Source: Clostridia bacterium (GTDB lineage: Bacteria > Bacillota > Clostridia > Oscillospirales > Oscillospiraceae). From it: a DNA stretch of 9,752 nucleotides. The position numbers and the translations under genes were made by a program. The first letter of the stretch is position 1; each line of letters starts with the position of its first letter. The stretch covers positions 1 to 9,752 of the forward strand of contig QKDF01000112.1 of the NCBI GenBank assembly GCA_003245395.1, written 5' to 3'. The notes beneath the pieces were generated by a model. It was not told the DNA's origin, made no database searches, and saw nothing but the letters and a program-made list of their open reading frames with translations. Below, one piece after another: positions 1-6,663 of this stretch.

Positions 1-23
1 ATTTCAATCACATAATCGGCCAA
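1..23 (-). CDS. Start of probable sugar/nucleoside ABC transporter ATP-binding protein (partial)
   Basis: Only the first seven codons and two bases of the eighth are inside the window. Reading the minus strand from 23, a TTG start gives (M)ADYVIE and then I or M. That N-terminus resembles those of ABC ATPases paired with BMP-family binding proteins. A GGAG ribosome binding site at about 33-36 lies 9 nt before the TTG. An in-frame GTG at 30-32 abuts that site and is too close to be used. The position directly downstream of the BMP lipoprotein gene is where the ATPase of a nucleoside or simple-sugar importer is expected. No Walker motif can be seen in so short a piece, so the identity rests on the start and the context. 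Confidence 0.5.
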
Positions 24-72
24 ACAGATCACTCCTTCAAATCGATTTCTCGATGAGGTAAATGTTGTATTC

Positions 73-101
73 ATTATATACGAATACCGGCAAAAAGAAA
101 A
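73..101 (-). promoter_or_regulatory. Candidate promoter for the downstream ABC ATPase gene
   Basis: The minus strand carries a perfect TATAAT -10 box at 73-78. With a 17-nt spacer it is preceded by a weak -35 hexamer, TTTTCT, at 96-101. It lies after the BMP gene's hairpin terminator and about 50 nt before the TTG start of the ATPase, so the transport genes could be transcribed separately from the binding protein. The -10 is convincing. The -35 matches the consensus at only three positions. Confidence 0.5.
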
Positions 102-129
102 TGGTTTTTCTCTAATCTTCTGAAAGATG

Positions 130-159
130 AAAGGCCCGCGTCCAGGGACGCGGGCCTTT
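130..159 (-). terminator. Hairpin terminator after the BMP lipoprotein gene
   Basis: A GC-rich inverted repeat of 13 bp pairs 130-142 with 147-159 around a 4-nt loop. It starts 24 nt past the BMP stop codon on the minus strand. The T-run after the stem is modest (TTTCATCTTT), so termination may be partial. Leaky hairpins of this kind often sit between a binding-protein gene and its transporter genes and keep the binding protein in excess. Confidence 0.75.
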
Positions 160-183
160 GAGCATCCGTCTTTTGCAGATCGA

Positions 184-1353
184 TCAGGTCATGTAATTGA
201 CGGTAATGGAGTCCGAAGTAGCGGGCTTCGCAGCATCGTCGGAGCTGTTGTCGATCTTGATCTCGCCGCTCTTGATCTTCTCCACGACTGCCTTGTACTG
301 ATCCACAGTGAACGTGGTGAAGTTCCAGGAGTCGGAATCGGTGGGCAGGCCCACATAGTCGCCCTCCTGCAGGCCCAGGTTGGCGAAGGTGCCGCCCAGG
401 GTGCTCCAGCTACCGGCAAAGCAGGTGTTCAGCGCATCCTCAACAGACAGCTGCAGGCTCTTCATAGCAGAGGTAACAAAGGGGTTATACTTCATGGAGC
501 CGTCGGACACACCCTTGGTACCGATGTAGTTCTGATCCACGTCCACGCCGACAACCTTGCCGTCATGGTTCAGGGCAGCTTCCACTGCGGAGGTATAGAT
601 GCCGCCGCCGCAGGCGAAGACGATCTGGGTGCCGGCGGAATACCAGCCCTCCATCTTGGCGGTGATGGTGGCGTCACCATAGAACTGGCCGCCGTACCAA
701 TAGTTCATATCAACCTTGGTGCCCATCTCCTGTGCAGCCGCGTCGGCGCCCTGCACGAAACCATAACCGTAACGGACAACCGCGGGAACAGCCATGCCGC
801 CCAGGAAGCCCAGCTTGGTGTAGCCGTCCTTGACAACGGCATAGCCTGCCAGATAACCGGCCTGCTCTTCCTTGAAGGAGATGCAGTACACGTTGTCGTA
901 AGTACCACCCACATCACCCTCGGTCAGGTCGACGCCGATAAACTCAACATCGGGATACTCTTTGGCACCCCAAGCCACGGCCTCACCGTACATAAAGCCG
1001 GTGCACACAACCACGGTCGCGCCATCATTGATAGCCTGACGGATGTTGGTCTCACGCTCTTCGGTGGTATCCTCGGAGGGGATGTAGTACTGATAGGGCA
1101 GATTATTCTTCTCTGCAACGGAGGTCACACCCGCATAGCAGAACTGGTTGAACGATTCGTCATCAATAGAACCCACATCGGAGCAGAATGCGATTGCCTG
1201 TCCATCCAGGCTGGCACCGGCGGAACCGGAGGCGGAGGCAGAACCGGCAGAGCCGGAGGCAGAGGCAGAACCGGCAGAACTGCTGCTGGACCCGCAGGCC
1301 GCCAGAGACATGGACATGACCAATGCCAGAGCCAGCGCAAGGAACTTCTTCAT
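184..1353 (-). CDS. BMP/PnrA-family lipoprotein, substrate-binding subunit of a nucleoside-type ABC importer
   Basis: A 389-residue lipoprotein that should bind nucleosides outside the membrane and deliver them to an ABC permease. The N-terminus has a lipoprotein signal peptide (MKKFLALALALVMS) with lipobox LAAC and lipidated Cys20. A Ser/Ala/Gly linker follows (about 21-48). The folded BMP domain (PF02608) runs from about 50 to 370. Family signs include the SDVGSIDDESFNQ segment near 58-70, TNIRQAINDGATVVV, the FIGVD strand and VVGVDVDQN. The ATG at 1353 has an AAGGAAGG ribosome binding site 8-9 nt upstream. The gene has its own promoter (1433-1461) and lies just downstream of deoD and deoC, which supports a nucleoside ligand. 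BMP proteins can also bind other small molecules such as purine bases or autoinducers, so ligand identity is inferred. The last ~20 residues (after KIDNSSDDAA) are a loose tail. Confidence 0.9.
   Translation of the reverse strand: MKKFLALALALVMSMSLAACGSSSSSAGSASASGSAGSASASGSAGASLDGQAIAFCSDVGSIDDESFNQFCYAGVTSVAEKNNLPYQYYIPSEDTTEERETNIRQAINDGATVVVCTGFMYGEAVAWGAKEYPDVEFIGVDLTEGDVGGTYDNVYCISFKEEQAGYLAGYAVVKDGYTKLGFLGGMAVPAVVRYGYGFVQGADAAAQEMGTKVDMNYWYGGQFYGDATITAKMEGWYSAGTQIVFACGGGIYTSAVEAALNHDGKVVGVDVDQNYIGTKGVSDGSMKYNPFVTSAMKSLQLSVEDALNTCFAGSWSTLGGTFANLGLQEGDYVGLPTDSDSWNFTTFTVDQYKAVVEKIKSGEIKIDNSSDDAAKPATSDSITVNYMT
1222..1275 (-). repeat. Two tandem 27-bp units encoding the lipoprotein linker
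   Basis: Units 1222-1248 and 1249-1275 match at 24 of 27 positions and both encode AGSASASGS (residues 27-35 and 36-44 of the BMP lipoprotein). This is the flexible tether between the lipidated cysteine and the binding domain. The copy number could vary between strains by slippage without breaking the frame. Confidence 0.75.
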
Positions 1354-1394
1354 TGAATCAACCTTCCTTCAATTTTTTGGCCGTTAGGTAAAAT

Positions 1395-1414
1395 GAACAC
1401 CCCCAAGGATGTCC
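1395..1414 (-). other. Small hairpin in the 5' leader of the BMP mRNA
   Basis: On the minus strand GGACATCC pairs with GGGTGTTC around a UUGG loop, giving 8 bp including two G-U pairs. It lies about 12 nt after the predicted transcription start and about 40 nt before the start codon. A 5' stem of this kind can stabilise a transcript. The leader, about 73 nt, is too short and unlike the purine riboswitch consensus to be called a riboswitch. Confidence 0.35.
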
Positions 1415-1432
1415 TACAGCCGAATCGTTTGT

Positions 1433-1461
1433 ATTATATCAACTCTATTGGAAAATTTCAA
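1433..1461 (-). promoter_or_regulatory. Strong promoter of the BMP lipoprotein gene
   Basis: On the minus strand the -35 box TTGAAA (1456-1461) and the -10 box TATAAT (1433-1438) are separated by exactly 17 nt. They match the vegetative consensus at 5/6 and 6/6 positions. The predicted start near 1426 leaves a leader of about 73 nt. The upstream flank is AT-rich, which may further activate it. Confidence 0.85.
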
Positions 1462-1482
1462 CTATCTAGCTGCCTGTTTTCA

Positions 1483-1500
1483 ATTTTATATATATAAAAT
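1483..1500. repeat. 18-bp perfect AT-only palindrome between deoD and the BMP promoter
   Basis: The sequence ATTTTATATATATAAAAT reads the same on both strands. It lies 20 nt past the deoD stop and 22 bp upstream of the -35 box of the BMP promoter, about -57 to -74 from the predicted start. It could be a regulator site, or an AT-rich element that favours RNA polymerase. As a transcript hairpin it is too weak, with no GC pairs, to be a normal intrinsic terminator. Being pure A/T, it could also arise by chance in AT-rich intergenic DNA. Confidence 0.4.
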
Positions 1501-1520
1501 ATAGGCATAGGTAATTTCGC

Positions 1521-2237
1521 TTATTTTGCAGCCATTTGAACCGCTGTTTCCAGCGCAATTTCCATCATTTGCGTAAAAGAGGTCTCCCTTTCTTCGGGTG
1601 GAAGAGCCTCACCGCTAACCAGAGAGTCCGAAATGGTACAGATGGTCAGAGCCCGTTTTCCGGCCTGGGCGGCATTCAAATAAAGGGCCGCACTCTCCAT
1701 TTCAATGGCCAGCACTCCATATCGACCCCAGTTCAGCGTATCCGCCGCCTGATTGTAAAACACATCGGACGAGAGGATATTGCCCACGGCAAAGGAGGCT
1801 CCGGCAGACCGCGCGGCGCCGACGGCCGTCTCCAGCAGGGAAAAGTCCGCGATGGGTGCCAGTGTCCCGCCCAGTCCAAACTGATGGGCATAGTTGGAGT
1901 CGGTACAGGCCCCCTGCGCCAAAACCAGATCCCGCAGCTTCAGCTTCGGGGAGATCGCCCCGGCGCTGCCCACACGGATAATATTGTCCACATCGTAAAA
2001 ATGGAACAGTTCGTGGGAATAGATGCCGATGGCAGGCATCCCCATGCCGGAGGCCATGACGGATACCGGCGTTCCTTTATAACTGCCGGTATAACCCTGA
2101 ACGCCCCGGACATTGTTTACCAACTGCGCATCGGTCAGGAAAGTCCGTGCAATAAACTGAGCCCGCAGAGGATCTCCGGGCATAAGAACGGTTTTGGCGA
2201 AAGCACTTTCGGCGGCACTGTTATGCGGTGTAGACAT
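1521..2237 (-). CDS. deoD: Purine nucleoside phosphorylase, DeoD type
   Basis: A cytosolic enzyme that splits purine ribo- and deoxyribonucleosides with phosphate into the base and (deoxy)ribose-1-phosphate. At 238 residues it matches the length of E. coli DeoD, and similarity runs end to end. Expected active-site elements are present (own numbering): His5 in MSTPH, the phosphate-loop MPGDPLRA with Gly21 and Arg25, Arg44 in NNVRG, RVGSAGA with Arg88 and Ser91, the nucleoside-binding EMES at 179-182, and catalytic Asp204 (ISDS) with Arg217. The ATG at 2237 has a strong AAAGGAGG ribosome binding site inside the end of deoC. Only one base separates the deoC stop from this start, so translation is probably coupled. 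It works with DeoC downstream in deoxyribose catabolism and with the adjacent nucleoside-type binding protein. No clear terminator follows. Confidence 0.96.
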   Translation of the reverse strand: MSTPHNSAAESAFAKTVLMPGDPLRAQFIARTFLTDAQLVNNVRGVQGYTGSYKGTPVSVMASGMGMPAIGIYSHELFHFYDVDNIIRVGSAGAISPKLKLRDLVLAQGACTDSNYAHQFGLGGTLAPIADFSLLETAVGAARSAGASFAVGNILSSDVFYNQAADTLNWGRYGVLAIEMESAALYLNAAQAGKRALTICTISDSLVSGEALPPEERETSFTQMMEIALETAVQMAAK

Positions 2238-2238
2238 G

Positions 2239-2904
2239 TCAGTTCGCCTCCTTTTCCATGGCCTTTACGGCCTTGACCACACGGGATGTCCCTAAGCGGG
2301 AAGCGCCCAAGGCAACAAAATCCTCCGCGTCTTTCAGGTCGGCAATGCCGCCGGCCGCCTTAATTTTAACGTCGGGCCCGATATGCGCGGCGAACAGCGC
2401 CACATCTTCCCGGGTGGCTCCACCACCGCCGAAGCCCGTGGAAGTCTTGATATACTCGGCACCGGACTGGGTGACGATTTCACACATCCGGATTTTCTCT
2501 TCCTCTGCAAGGAAGCAGGTTTCGATGATTACCTTCAGCAGCTTTCCATTGCAGGCGGCCTTGACCGCCTTGATTTCAGCGAGAACCTCGTCCCATTTTC
2601 CATCCTTTACCCAGCCCAGATTGATGACCATATCCACCTCGTCGGCGCCGTTTGCAACCGCATCGGAGGCCTCGAAGCATTTGGCAGCGGTAGTGGAATA
2701 ACCGTTGGGGAAACCGATCACCGTACAGACCGGAACCCGGCCCGCCGCATATTCCGCCGCCTGTTTCACATAGGAGGCGGGAATACACACACTGGCACAG
2801 CCGTATCGGATGCCGTCATCACAGATCGCACGGATCTCTTCCCAGGTTGCGGTCTGGGACAGCAGCGTATGGTCCACTTTGGATAAAATGTCTTTCAGTT
2901 CCAT
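2239..2904 (-). CDS. deoC: Deoxyribose-phosphate aldolase
   Basis: A cytosolic class I aldolase that cleaves 2-deoxyribose-5-phosphate into glyceraldehyde-3-phosphate and acetaldehyde, ending deoxynucleoside catabolism. The 221-residue length is normal for the short bacterial DeoC form. Visible motifs are VDHTLL (10-15), [10 protein letters not shown] (59-68), ADEVDMV with the acid/base Asp91, LKVIIETC (123-130), Schiff-base Lys153 in YIKTSTGF, and Lys182 in IKAAGGI. The ATG at 2904 has an AAAGGAG site that overlaps the stop region of the upstream metallo-hydrolase gene, 14 nt away. The gene forms an operon with that gene and with deoD. Its substrate arises from deoxyribose-1-phosphate through phosphopentomutase, which is not encoded in this window. 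Confidence 0.97.
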   Translation of the reverse strand: MELKDILSKVDHTLLSQTATWEEIRAICDDGIRYGCASVCIPASYVKQAAEYAAGRVPVCTVIGFPNGYSTTAAKCFEASDAVANGADEVDMVINLGWVKDGKWDEVLAEIKAVKAACNGKLLKVIIETCFLAEEEKIRMCEIVTQSGAEYIKTSTGFGGGGATREDVALFAAHIGPDVKIKAAGGIADLKDAEDFVALGASRLGTSRVVKAVKAMEKEAN

Positions 2905-2918
2905 TTTAGCTTTCTCCT

Positions 2919-3911
2919 TTATTGTTCAGATATATCCGCGGCAGTATAGTGGTTTTTTTCATGAATCAAAGTATGCCGTATGAGGCCCCTGACCTCCAGG
3001 TAATCCAGATGAGACAAGGCCTCACCAACGGCAAAATATTTTTGGGTCAGCGGGAACTCGTCCCAGTTCCGGCTTCGGATGCTCCAGTGCATCCGCCCGG
3101 CGATCTCATAGGCCGTCAGGCCCGGGGTCTCCCGCACGGTACGGAGCGCCTCGGCAATCCGGTGCGAATGGTGCTCTTTGAGCTCCTCCACCCGATTTTT
3201 CAGGTTTCCGGTCTCTTGTCGGTGCGCCGGCAGGAGGCAATCCACAGCCAGATTCCGCACCTTGTCCAGGCTGGCCAGATAATCTCCCAGCGAGTCTGCC
3301 ACACCATCCCAGCGGCAGATGTTGGGCGTAATGTGAAAGAGCACATGATCGCCGGAGAACAACGTGCGGTTTCCCGCGTCGTACAGGCACATGTGCCCGG
3401 GCGTATGACCCGGGGTCCGCACGCAGCGCAGCGTCCGCCCGCCGTATGTCAGCTCCGTCCCATCCTCAACCCAGGTATAGGACACCGCCTGCCCCGGCCC
3501 CGCCATTTTGGCCGGGTTGGTATTCCAGAGGGTTTTCATCTGCTCCAGGGTGAAACCGTCGCGGATGTATCCTTCGTAAATGCGGTGCCATTTCTGGTCA
3601 CCCGCGTATTCCACAAGCCGCCGTCCGTCCACGGCCCCGATGAATACGCTGCACCCTTCCCGGTGCAGCACACCGGACAATCCCGTGTGGTCGCTGTGCA
3701 AATGGGTGAGAAAAATGTCCGTCTGCTCCAACTGCGCGCCAATTTCCTGCAATTGGCGTTCCATGGCATCCCGACAGGGAGGCTGATTGAAGCCTGTGTC
3801 AATCAGCAGATTCCGCTCACCGGTAATCAGATAACTGTTGAGGTTTTTCAATGGGTTTCCCACCAGGGGGATGTCCAGCCGCCAAAGGCCGGGTGCAATC
3901 AGTTCCGCCAT
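2919..3911 (-). CDS. Metallo-beta-lactamase-fold hydrolase with C-terminal helical/winged region
   Basis: A 330-residue cytosolic protein of the MBL superfamily (PF00753). The two-metal site is complete: THLHSDHTG with His70, His72, Asp74 and His75, then PGHTPGH (His169), FSGDH (Asp188) and PAHR (His230). About 100 residues follow ([15 protein letters not shown], then a segment on [11 protein letters not shown]) that look like the winged-helix C-terminus of LACTB2-like and related hydrolases. The start at 3911 is chosen because an AAAGGAG site (3918-3924) lies 6 nt before it. An in-frame ATG at 3968 would place the promoter boxes inside the coding region. It is the first gene of the deo operon, with 14 nt before deoC. 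The fold serves thioester, lactone, phosphodiester and RNA hydrolysis, and the substrate cannot be read from the sequence. A link to nucleoside catabolism is only suggested by context. Confidence 0.88.
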   Translation of the reverse strand: MAELIAPGLWRLDIPLVGNPLKNLNSYLITGERNLLIDTGFNQPPCRDAMERQLQEIGAQLEQTDIFLTHLHSDHTGLSGVLHREGCSVFIGAVDGRRLVEYAGDQKWHRIYEGYIRDGFTLEQMKTLWNTNPAKMAGPGQAVSYTWVEDGTELTYGGRTLRCVRTPGHTPGHMCLYDAGNRTLFSGDHVLFHITPNICRWDGVADSLGDYLASLDKVRNLAVDCLLPAHRQETGNLKNRVEELKEHHSHRIAEALRTVRETPGLTAYEIAGRMHWSIRSRNWDEFPLTQKYFAVGEALSHLDYLEVRGLIRHTLIHEKNHYTAADISEQ

Positions 3912-3938
3912 GCCGATCTCCTTTATATTTCTATTCGT

Positions 3939-3967
3939 ATTGTACCAGCTTTTCCCCCCACTGTCCA
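3939..3967 (-). promoter_or_regulatory. Promoter of the MBL-deoC-deoD operon
   Basis: On the minus strand TGGACA (3962-3967) and TACAAT (3939-3944) are 17 nt apart, each one base from consensus. The predicted start near 3932 gives a short leader of about 20 nt, just enough to hold the AAAGGAG site. This placement also supports the 3911 start codon. Confidence 0.75.
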
Positions 3968-3973
3968 CGCTTC

Positions 3974-4002
3974 TTGCAAATTCAGGAAGGGCGTGCTATG
4001 AT
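3974..4002 (+). promoter_or_regulatory. Promoter of the SLH-protease gene, with extended -10
   Basis: TTGCAA (3974-3979) and TATGAT (3997-4002) are 17 nt apart, with a TGC extended -10 element directly before the -10 box. The predicted start is near 4009, about 27 nt before the start codon. The -35 box lies 6 bp from the -35 of the oppositely directed deo operon promoter. An 8-bp inverted repeat, TGCAAATT (3975-3982) and AATTTGCA (4009-4016), brackets the -10 box and could be an operator. Confidence 0.7.
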
Positions 4003-4035
4003 AAACACAATTTGCACTTACGGAGGTAAAATTTG

Positions 4036-5322
4036 ATGAAAAAGCGGCTTACAGCGCTGTTTTGCGTGCTGTTTGTAATCCTGGCAATGGTTCCTGCTCA
4101 GGCCCTGACCGGGGAAGGCACCCGGGCAGCCGATATTCTGGCAACCTTGAATATCGTGCGGGGTTCCTATAATGTAAATGACACCGCCACCCGAAATCAG
4201 GCCGCGGTGATTCTGGTACGGCTGGCCGGTGCGGAGAGCACGGCTCAGACCGCCAATGACTCTTCCCTGTTCACCGATTTGGCCGAGTGGGCCAAAGCAG
4301 ACATCAACTATGCTTACACCCAAAAGTGGGTCAACGGTACCACGGGCAACACGTTCGGCGGTGACGAAGGCATCTCGGCCACGGCTTACTGCTCTTTCAT
4401 GATGCGCATGCTGGGCTACACGTATTCCGATTTCAGCTATGACAACGCAGTGACCTTCGCCCGCCATATGGGCGTCATCAGCCGGGATTACAGCGGTCTG
4501 CTTACCCGGGGCGACCTGTTTGAGCTGACGGCCGGCGCGTTGACCGCAACATACAAGGACAGCACAGAGACCGTGATTTCCCGCCTGGTCTCCTCCGGAG
4601 CCGTGTCTTCCGCCGCAGCCAACGCTCTGGGCCTCACCGGCGGAGAGCTGACCGCTCGCCAGGTTGCAGACCGTTACATGGCCGCCGTGTTCCAGCTGGA
4701 TACGTATGAAAGCCAGATTTACATTGATGCCCAGGAGCCCTCCGCCAACGCCAGCGGCTTCTTTATCTCCGCCGACGGTCTGGCCGTGACCAACTATCAC
4801 TCCATTGACGGGGCGATTAAGGGCGTCATCACTCTCTCCAGCGGAGAGCAGTATCCGGTGGACAGTGTGCTCTACTATGATCCCGACATCGACATCGCCG
4901 TCATCCGCGTGTCCACCACCTCTGTGGACGGCGTCAAAACCCCCGGCTTCGTATACCTGCAGACGGCCTCCCGGGACACTCTGCGGGCTGGGGATGAAGT
5001 GTACGCCATCGGCAATCCTCTGGGCTTGGGTCTGGCCATTTCTTCCGGCGTCGTCAGTTCTGTCAGCCGGGAAGTGGAGCGGTACGCTCTGCCCTGTATC
5101 ATGGATACCGCCGATATCTCCCAGGGCAGCAGCGGCGGCGCACTGATGAATATCTACGGTCAGGTTGTGGGCGTTACCTCCGGTGCCTTTGTCTACGGAA
5201 ACAATATGTACCTGGCGGTTCCCATCGATCCGATCTTCACAGCCGACCTCACCGGTCAGGGGCAGACGCTGGCGCAGGTGGCCGTCATTGAAGCGGCAAA
5301 AACCGCTGATCAGGCATCCTAA
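4036..5322 (+). CDS. Secreted trypsin-like serine protease with N-terminal SLH repeats
   Basis: A 428-residue exported protein, probably held on the cell wall. Residues 1 to about 23 form a signal peptide (basic MKKR, hydrophobic core, AQA cleavage site). Residues 30-190 hold SLH-like repeats: ADILATLNIVRG with TRNQAAVILVRLAG, then LFTDLAEWAKADINYAYT with GYT at its end, and a divergent third unit. From about 235 a trypsin-2/HtrA-type domain (PF13365) carries His255 (VTNYHSI), Asp286 (DIDIAVIRV) and Ser366 (SQGSSGGAL), so the catalytic triad looks intact. There is no PDZ domain and the protein ends soon after the protease fold. GGAGG at 4022-4026 lies 9 nt before the ATG at 4036. A TTG three bases earlier (6 nt spacing) is an alternative start adding one residue. 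Its role may be surface protein processing or quality control; the substrate is unknown. Confidence 0.88.
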   Translation: MKKRLTALFCVLFVILAMVPAQALTGEGTRAADILATLNIVRGSYNVNDTATRNQAAVILVRLAGAESTAQTANDSSLFTDLAEWAKADINYAYTQKWVNGTTGNTFGGDEGISATAYCSFMMRMLGYTYSDFSYDNAVTFARHMGVISRDYSGLLTRGDLFELTAGALTATYKDSTETVISRLVSSGAVSSAAANALGLTGGELTARQVADRYMAAVFQLDTYESQIYIDAQEPSANASGFFISADGLAVTNYHSIDGAIKGVITLSSGEQYPVDSVLYYDPDIDIAVIRVSTTSVDGVKTPGFVYLQTASRDTLRAGDEVYAIGNPLGLGLAISSGVVSSVSREVERYALPCIMDTADISQGSSGGALMNIYGQVVGVTSGAFVYGNNMYLAVPIDPIFTADLTGQGQTLAQVAVIEAAKTADQAS

Positions 5323-5328
5323 TAGATC

Positions 5329-5366
5329 AAAAAAAGAAGCACGGCGATTGCCGTGCTTCTTTTTTT
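5329..5366. terminator. Bidirectional terminator shared by the protease and helicase genes
   Basis: A 17-bp perfect stem pairs 5329-5345 with 5350-5366 around a GATT loop. The arms are A7 and T7 around a GC-rich core, so a poly-U tract is made in either direction. It begins 7 nt after the protease stop (+) and lies 2 nt from the helicase stop codon (-). Confidence 0.93.
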
Positions 5367-5368
5367 AA

Positions 5369-6526
5369 TCATTCGATCTCCGTCAGCTGACCATTTTCGT
5401 CCAGCTGAGCCGGAATGATGTTATTAGCGGTACATTTTGCAATGTTATCGATCCGCATCTTGGCGGGATAGTCTCCAATCAGAGACACTGCCACGCCATG
5501 GCGCCTGGCCCGACCGGTGCGGCCGATGCGGTGGATATAATCCTGGTTTTCATCGGGCACGTCACAGTTGAACACCACATCCACATCATCTACGTCAATG
5601 CCACGCGCCGCCACATCCGTAGCTACGAATACCCGCAGTTCGCCCTTACGAAACTTGTCCATCACCTGTTCGCGGCGCTTCTGAGGAATATCACCGTGAA
5701 TACACTCCGCATCGATACCGCGAATCTGCAAGAATTTGGTGATGCGCTCCGTGGAACCCTTCGTATTACAGAAGGCTATCGCCCGGTCATAGCCGCCGCC
5801 TTCCAAAATCTTCACGATGGCATCGGGTTTGCCGTCCTGCGTCACCTCCAGCCGGTACTGCAGGATGTCGGGCTTATTTTCCTCATCCGCCCGGACGGTG
5901 ATTTCCGCCGCGTCCCGCTGATAGACCCAGGCAATATCCATTACCTCCCGGGAAATCGTGGCGGAGAAAAGGCCCAAGTTTTTCCGCTTATTCATTTTGT
6001 CCAGCAAACGGGTCACGTCGTGGATGAAGCCCATGTCCAGCATCCGGTCGGCCTCGTCCAACACCACGGTCTTCGCCGTGTCGATGCGCACCGTGCGCCG
6101 CTTCATATGATCAGAAAGCCGGCCAGGCGTAGCGACCACGATCTGAGGACGCTTTTTCAGCGTGTCAATCTGCTTGCCGATGGGCTGTCCCCCATACAGG
6201 CATACCATCCGCACACCGGGACGGAAAGCCGCCACATCCCGCAGTTCTCCCGTAATCTGAATCGCCAATTCCCGGGTGGGCGCCAAAATAACCGCCTGAA
6301 CGCTCTCGTCCTCCGGATCGATATGTTCGACGATGGGGATGCCGTAAGCAAAGGTCTTACCGGTGCCGGTGGGAGCCTTCGCAGTCACATCCTTCCACTC
6401 CAGAAAGGGCGGAATACAACCTGCCTGTACCGGAGTGGAGATCTCCAAGCCCCGTTTTTCAATGGCGTGCATGATCTCCGGTGACAGCCCCAGGCTGTCG
6501 AACCGGACGCCTTGTGTGAATTCCAT
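5369..6526 (-). CDS. Minimal DEAD-box ATP-dependent RNA helicase
   Basis: A 385-residue cytosolic RNA helicase that unwinds short RNA duplexes using ATP, probably in RNA folding, ribosome assembly or decay. All DEAD-box motifs appear in order: Q motif around Phe9 and Pro32-Gln34, motif I APTGTGKT (51-58), Ia PTRELA (83-88), Ib TPGR (133-136), II DEAD (157-160), III SAT (188-190), V ATDVAARGID (302-311) and VI HRIGRTGRA (332-340). The protein ends about 45 residues after motif VI. It therefore lacks the basic or RNA-binding C-terminal extension of CshA, DbpA or DeaD and is close to the bare two-RecA core. The ATG at 6526 has an AGAGGA site about 8 nt upstream. It is a single-gene unit with its own consensus promoter. 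The subfamily cannot be assigned safely. Confidence 0.95.
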   Translation of the reverse strand: MEFTQGVRFDSLGLSPEIMHAIEKRGLEISTPVQAGCIPPFLEWKDVTAKAPTGTGKTFAYGIPIVEHIDPEDESVQAVILAPTRELAIQITGELRDVAAFRPGVRMVCLYGGQPIGKQIDTLKKRPQIVVATPGRLSDHMKRRTVRIDTAKTVVLDEADRMLDMGFIHDVTRLLDKMNKRKNLGLFSATISREVMDIAWVYQRDAAEITVRADEENKPDILQYRLEVTQDGKPDAIVKILEGGGYDRAIAFCNTKGSTERITKFLQIRGIDAECIHGDIPQKRREQVMDKFRKGELRVFVATDVAARGIDVDDVDVVFNCDVPDENQDYIHRIGRTGRARRHGVAVSLIGDYPAKMRIDNIAKCTANNIIPAQLDENGQLTEIE

Positions 6527-6581
6527 AGTTTCTATCCTCTTCGCATTTCATCTGATTTTACATCATTATCTTTGAATTTTT

Positions 6582-6610
6582 ATTATATCGTGTTCTATGC
6601 CTGTTGTAAA
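6582..6610 (-). promoter_or_regulatory. Strong promoter of the DEAD-box helicase gene
   Basis: On the minus strand TTTACA (6605-6610) and TATAAT (6582-6587) are 17 nt apart, matching consensus at 5/6 and 6/6 positions. The predicted start near 6575 gives a leader of about 49 nt. The -35 box lies only 6 bp beyond the hairpin that terminates glgP, so the two units are packed with no spare sequence. Confidence 0.85.
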
Positions 6611-6616
6611 GACTTG

Positions 6617-6657
6617 TAAAATGCACAGATGGCCATGGCGGCCATCTGTGCATTTTA
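6617..6657 (-). terminator. Intrinsic terminator of the glycogen operon
   Basis: An 18-bp perfect inverted repeat pairs 6617-6634 with 6640-6657 around a 5-nt loop, 6 nt after the glgP stop codon. On the minus strand the right arm ends in TTTT, followed by ACAAGTCTTT. No gene converges from the other side, so it acts for glgP. Confidence 0.9.
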
Positions 6658-6663
6658 TCAGCC

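Noticed and set aside
127..1356. A 409-codon plus-strand frame opposite the BMP lipoprotein gene
   Set aside because: It spans the terminator hairpin and mirrors the real gene. Its product is Gly/His/Ala-rich noise from GC-biased codons, with no domain signs.
1354..1426. A purine riboswitch in the leader of the nucleoside-type binding protein gene
   Set aside because: The leader is only about 73 nt. It contains one simple hairpin and lacks the three-way junction and conserved loops of the purine aptamer.
1483..1500. The AT palindrome as an intrinsic terminator of the deo operon
   Set aside because: The stem has no GC pairs and is not followed by a continuous T-run, so it should not halt polymerase efficiently.
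3912..3968. A longer N-terminus for the metallo-hydrolase starting at 3968
   Set aside because: The extra 19 codons would cover the -10 and -35 boxes and lack family similarity. The AAAGGAG site before 3911 fits the shorter start.
6617..6657. The long inverted repeat as a mobile-element end or repetitive extragenic element
   Set aside because: It occurs once, lies just past the glgP stop, has terminator geometry and shows no flanking target duplication or transposase.
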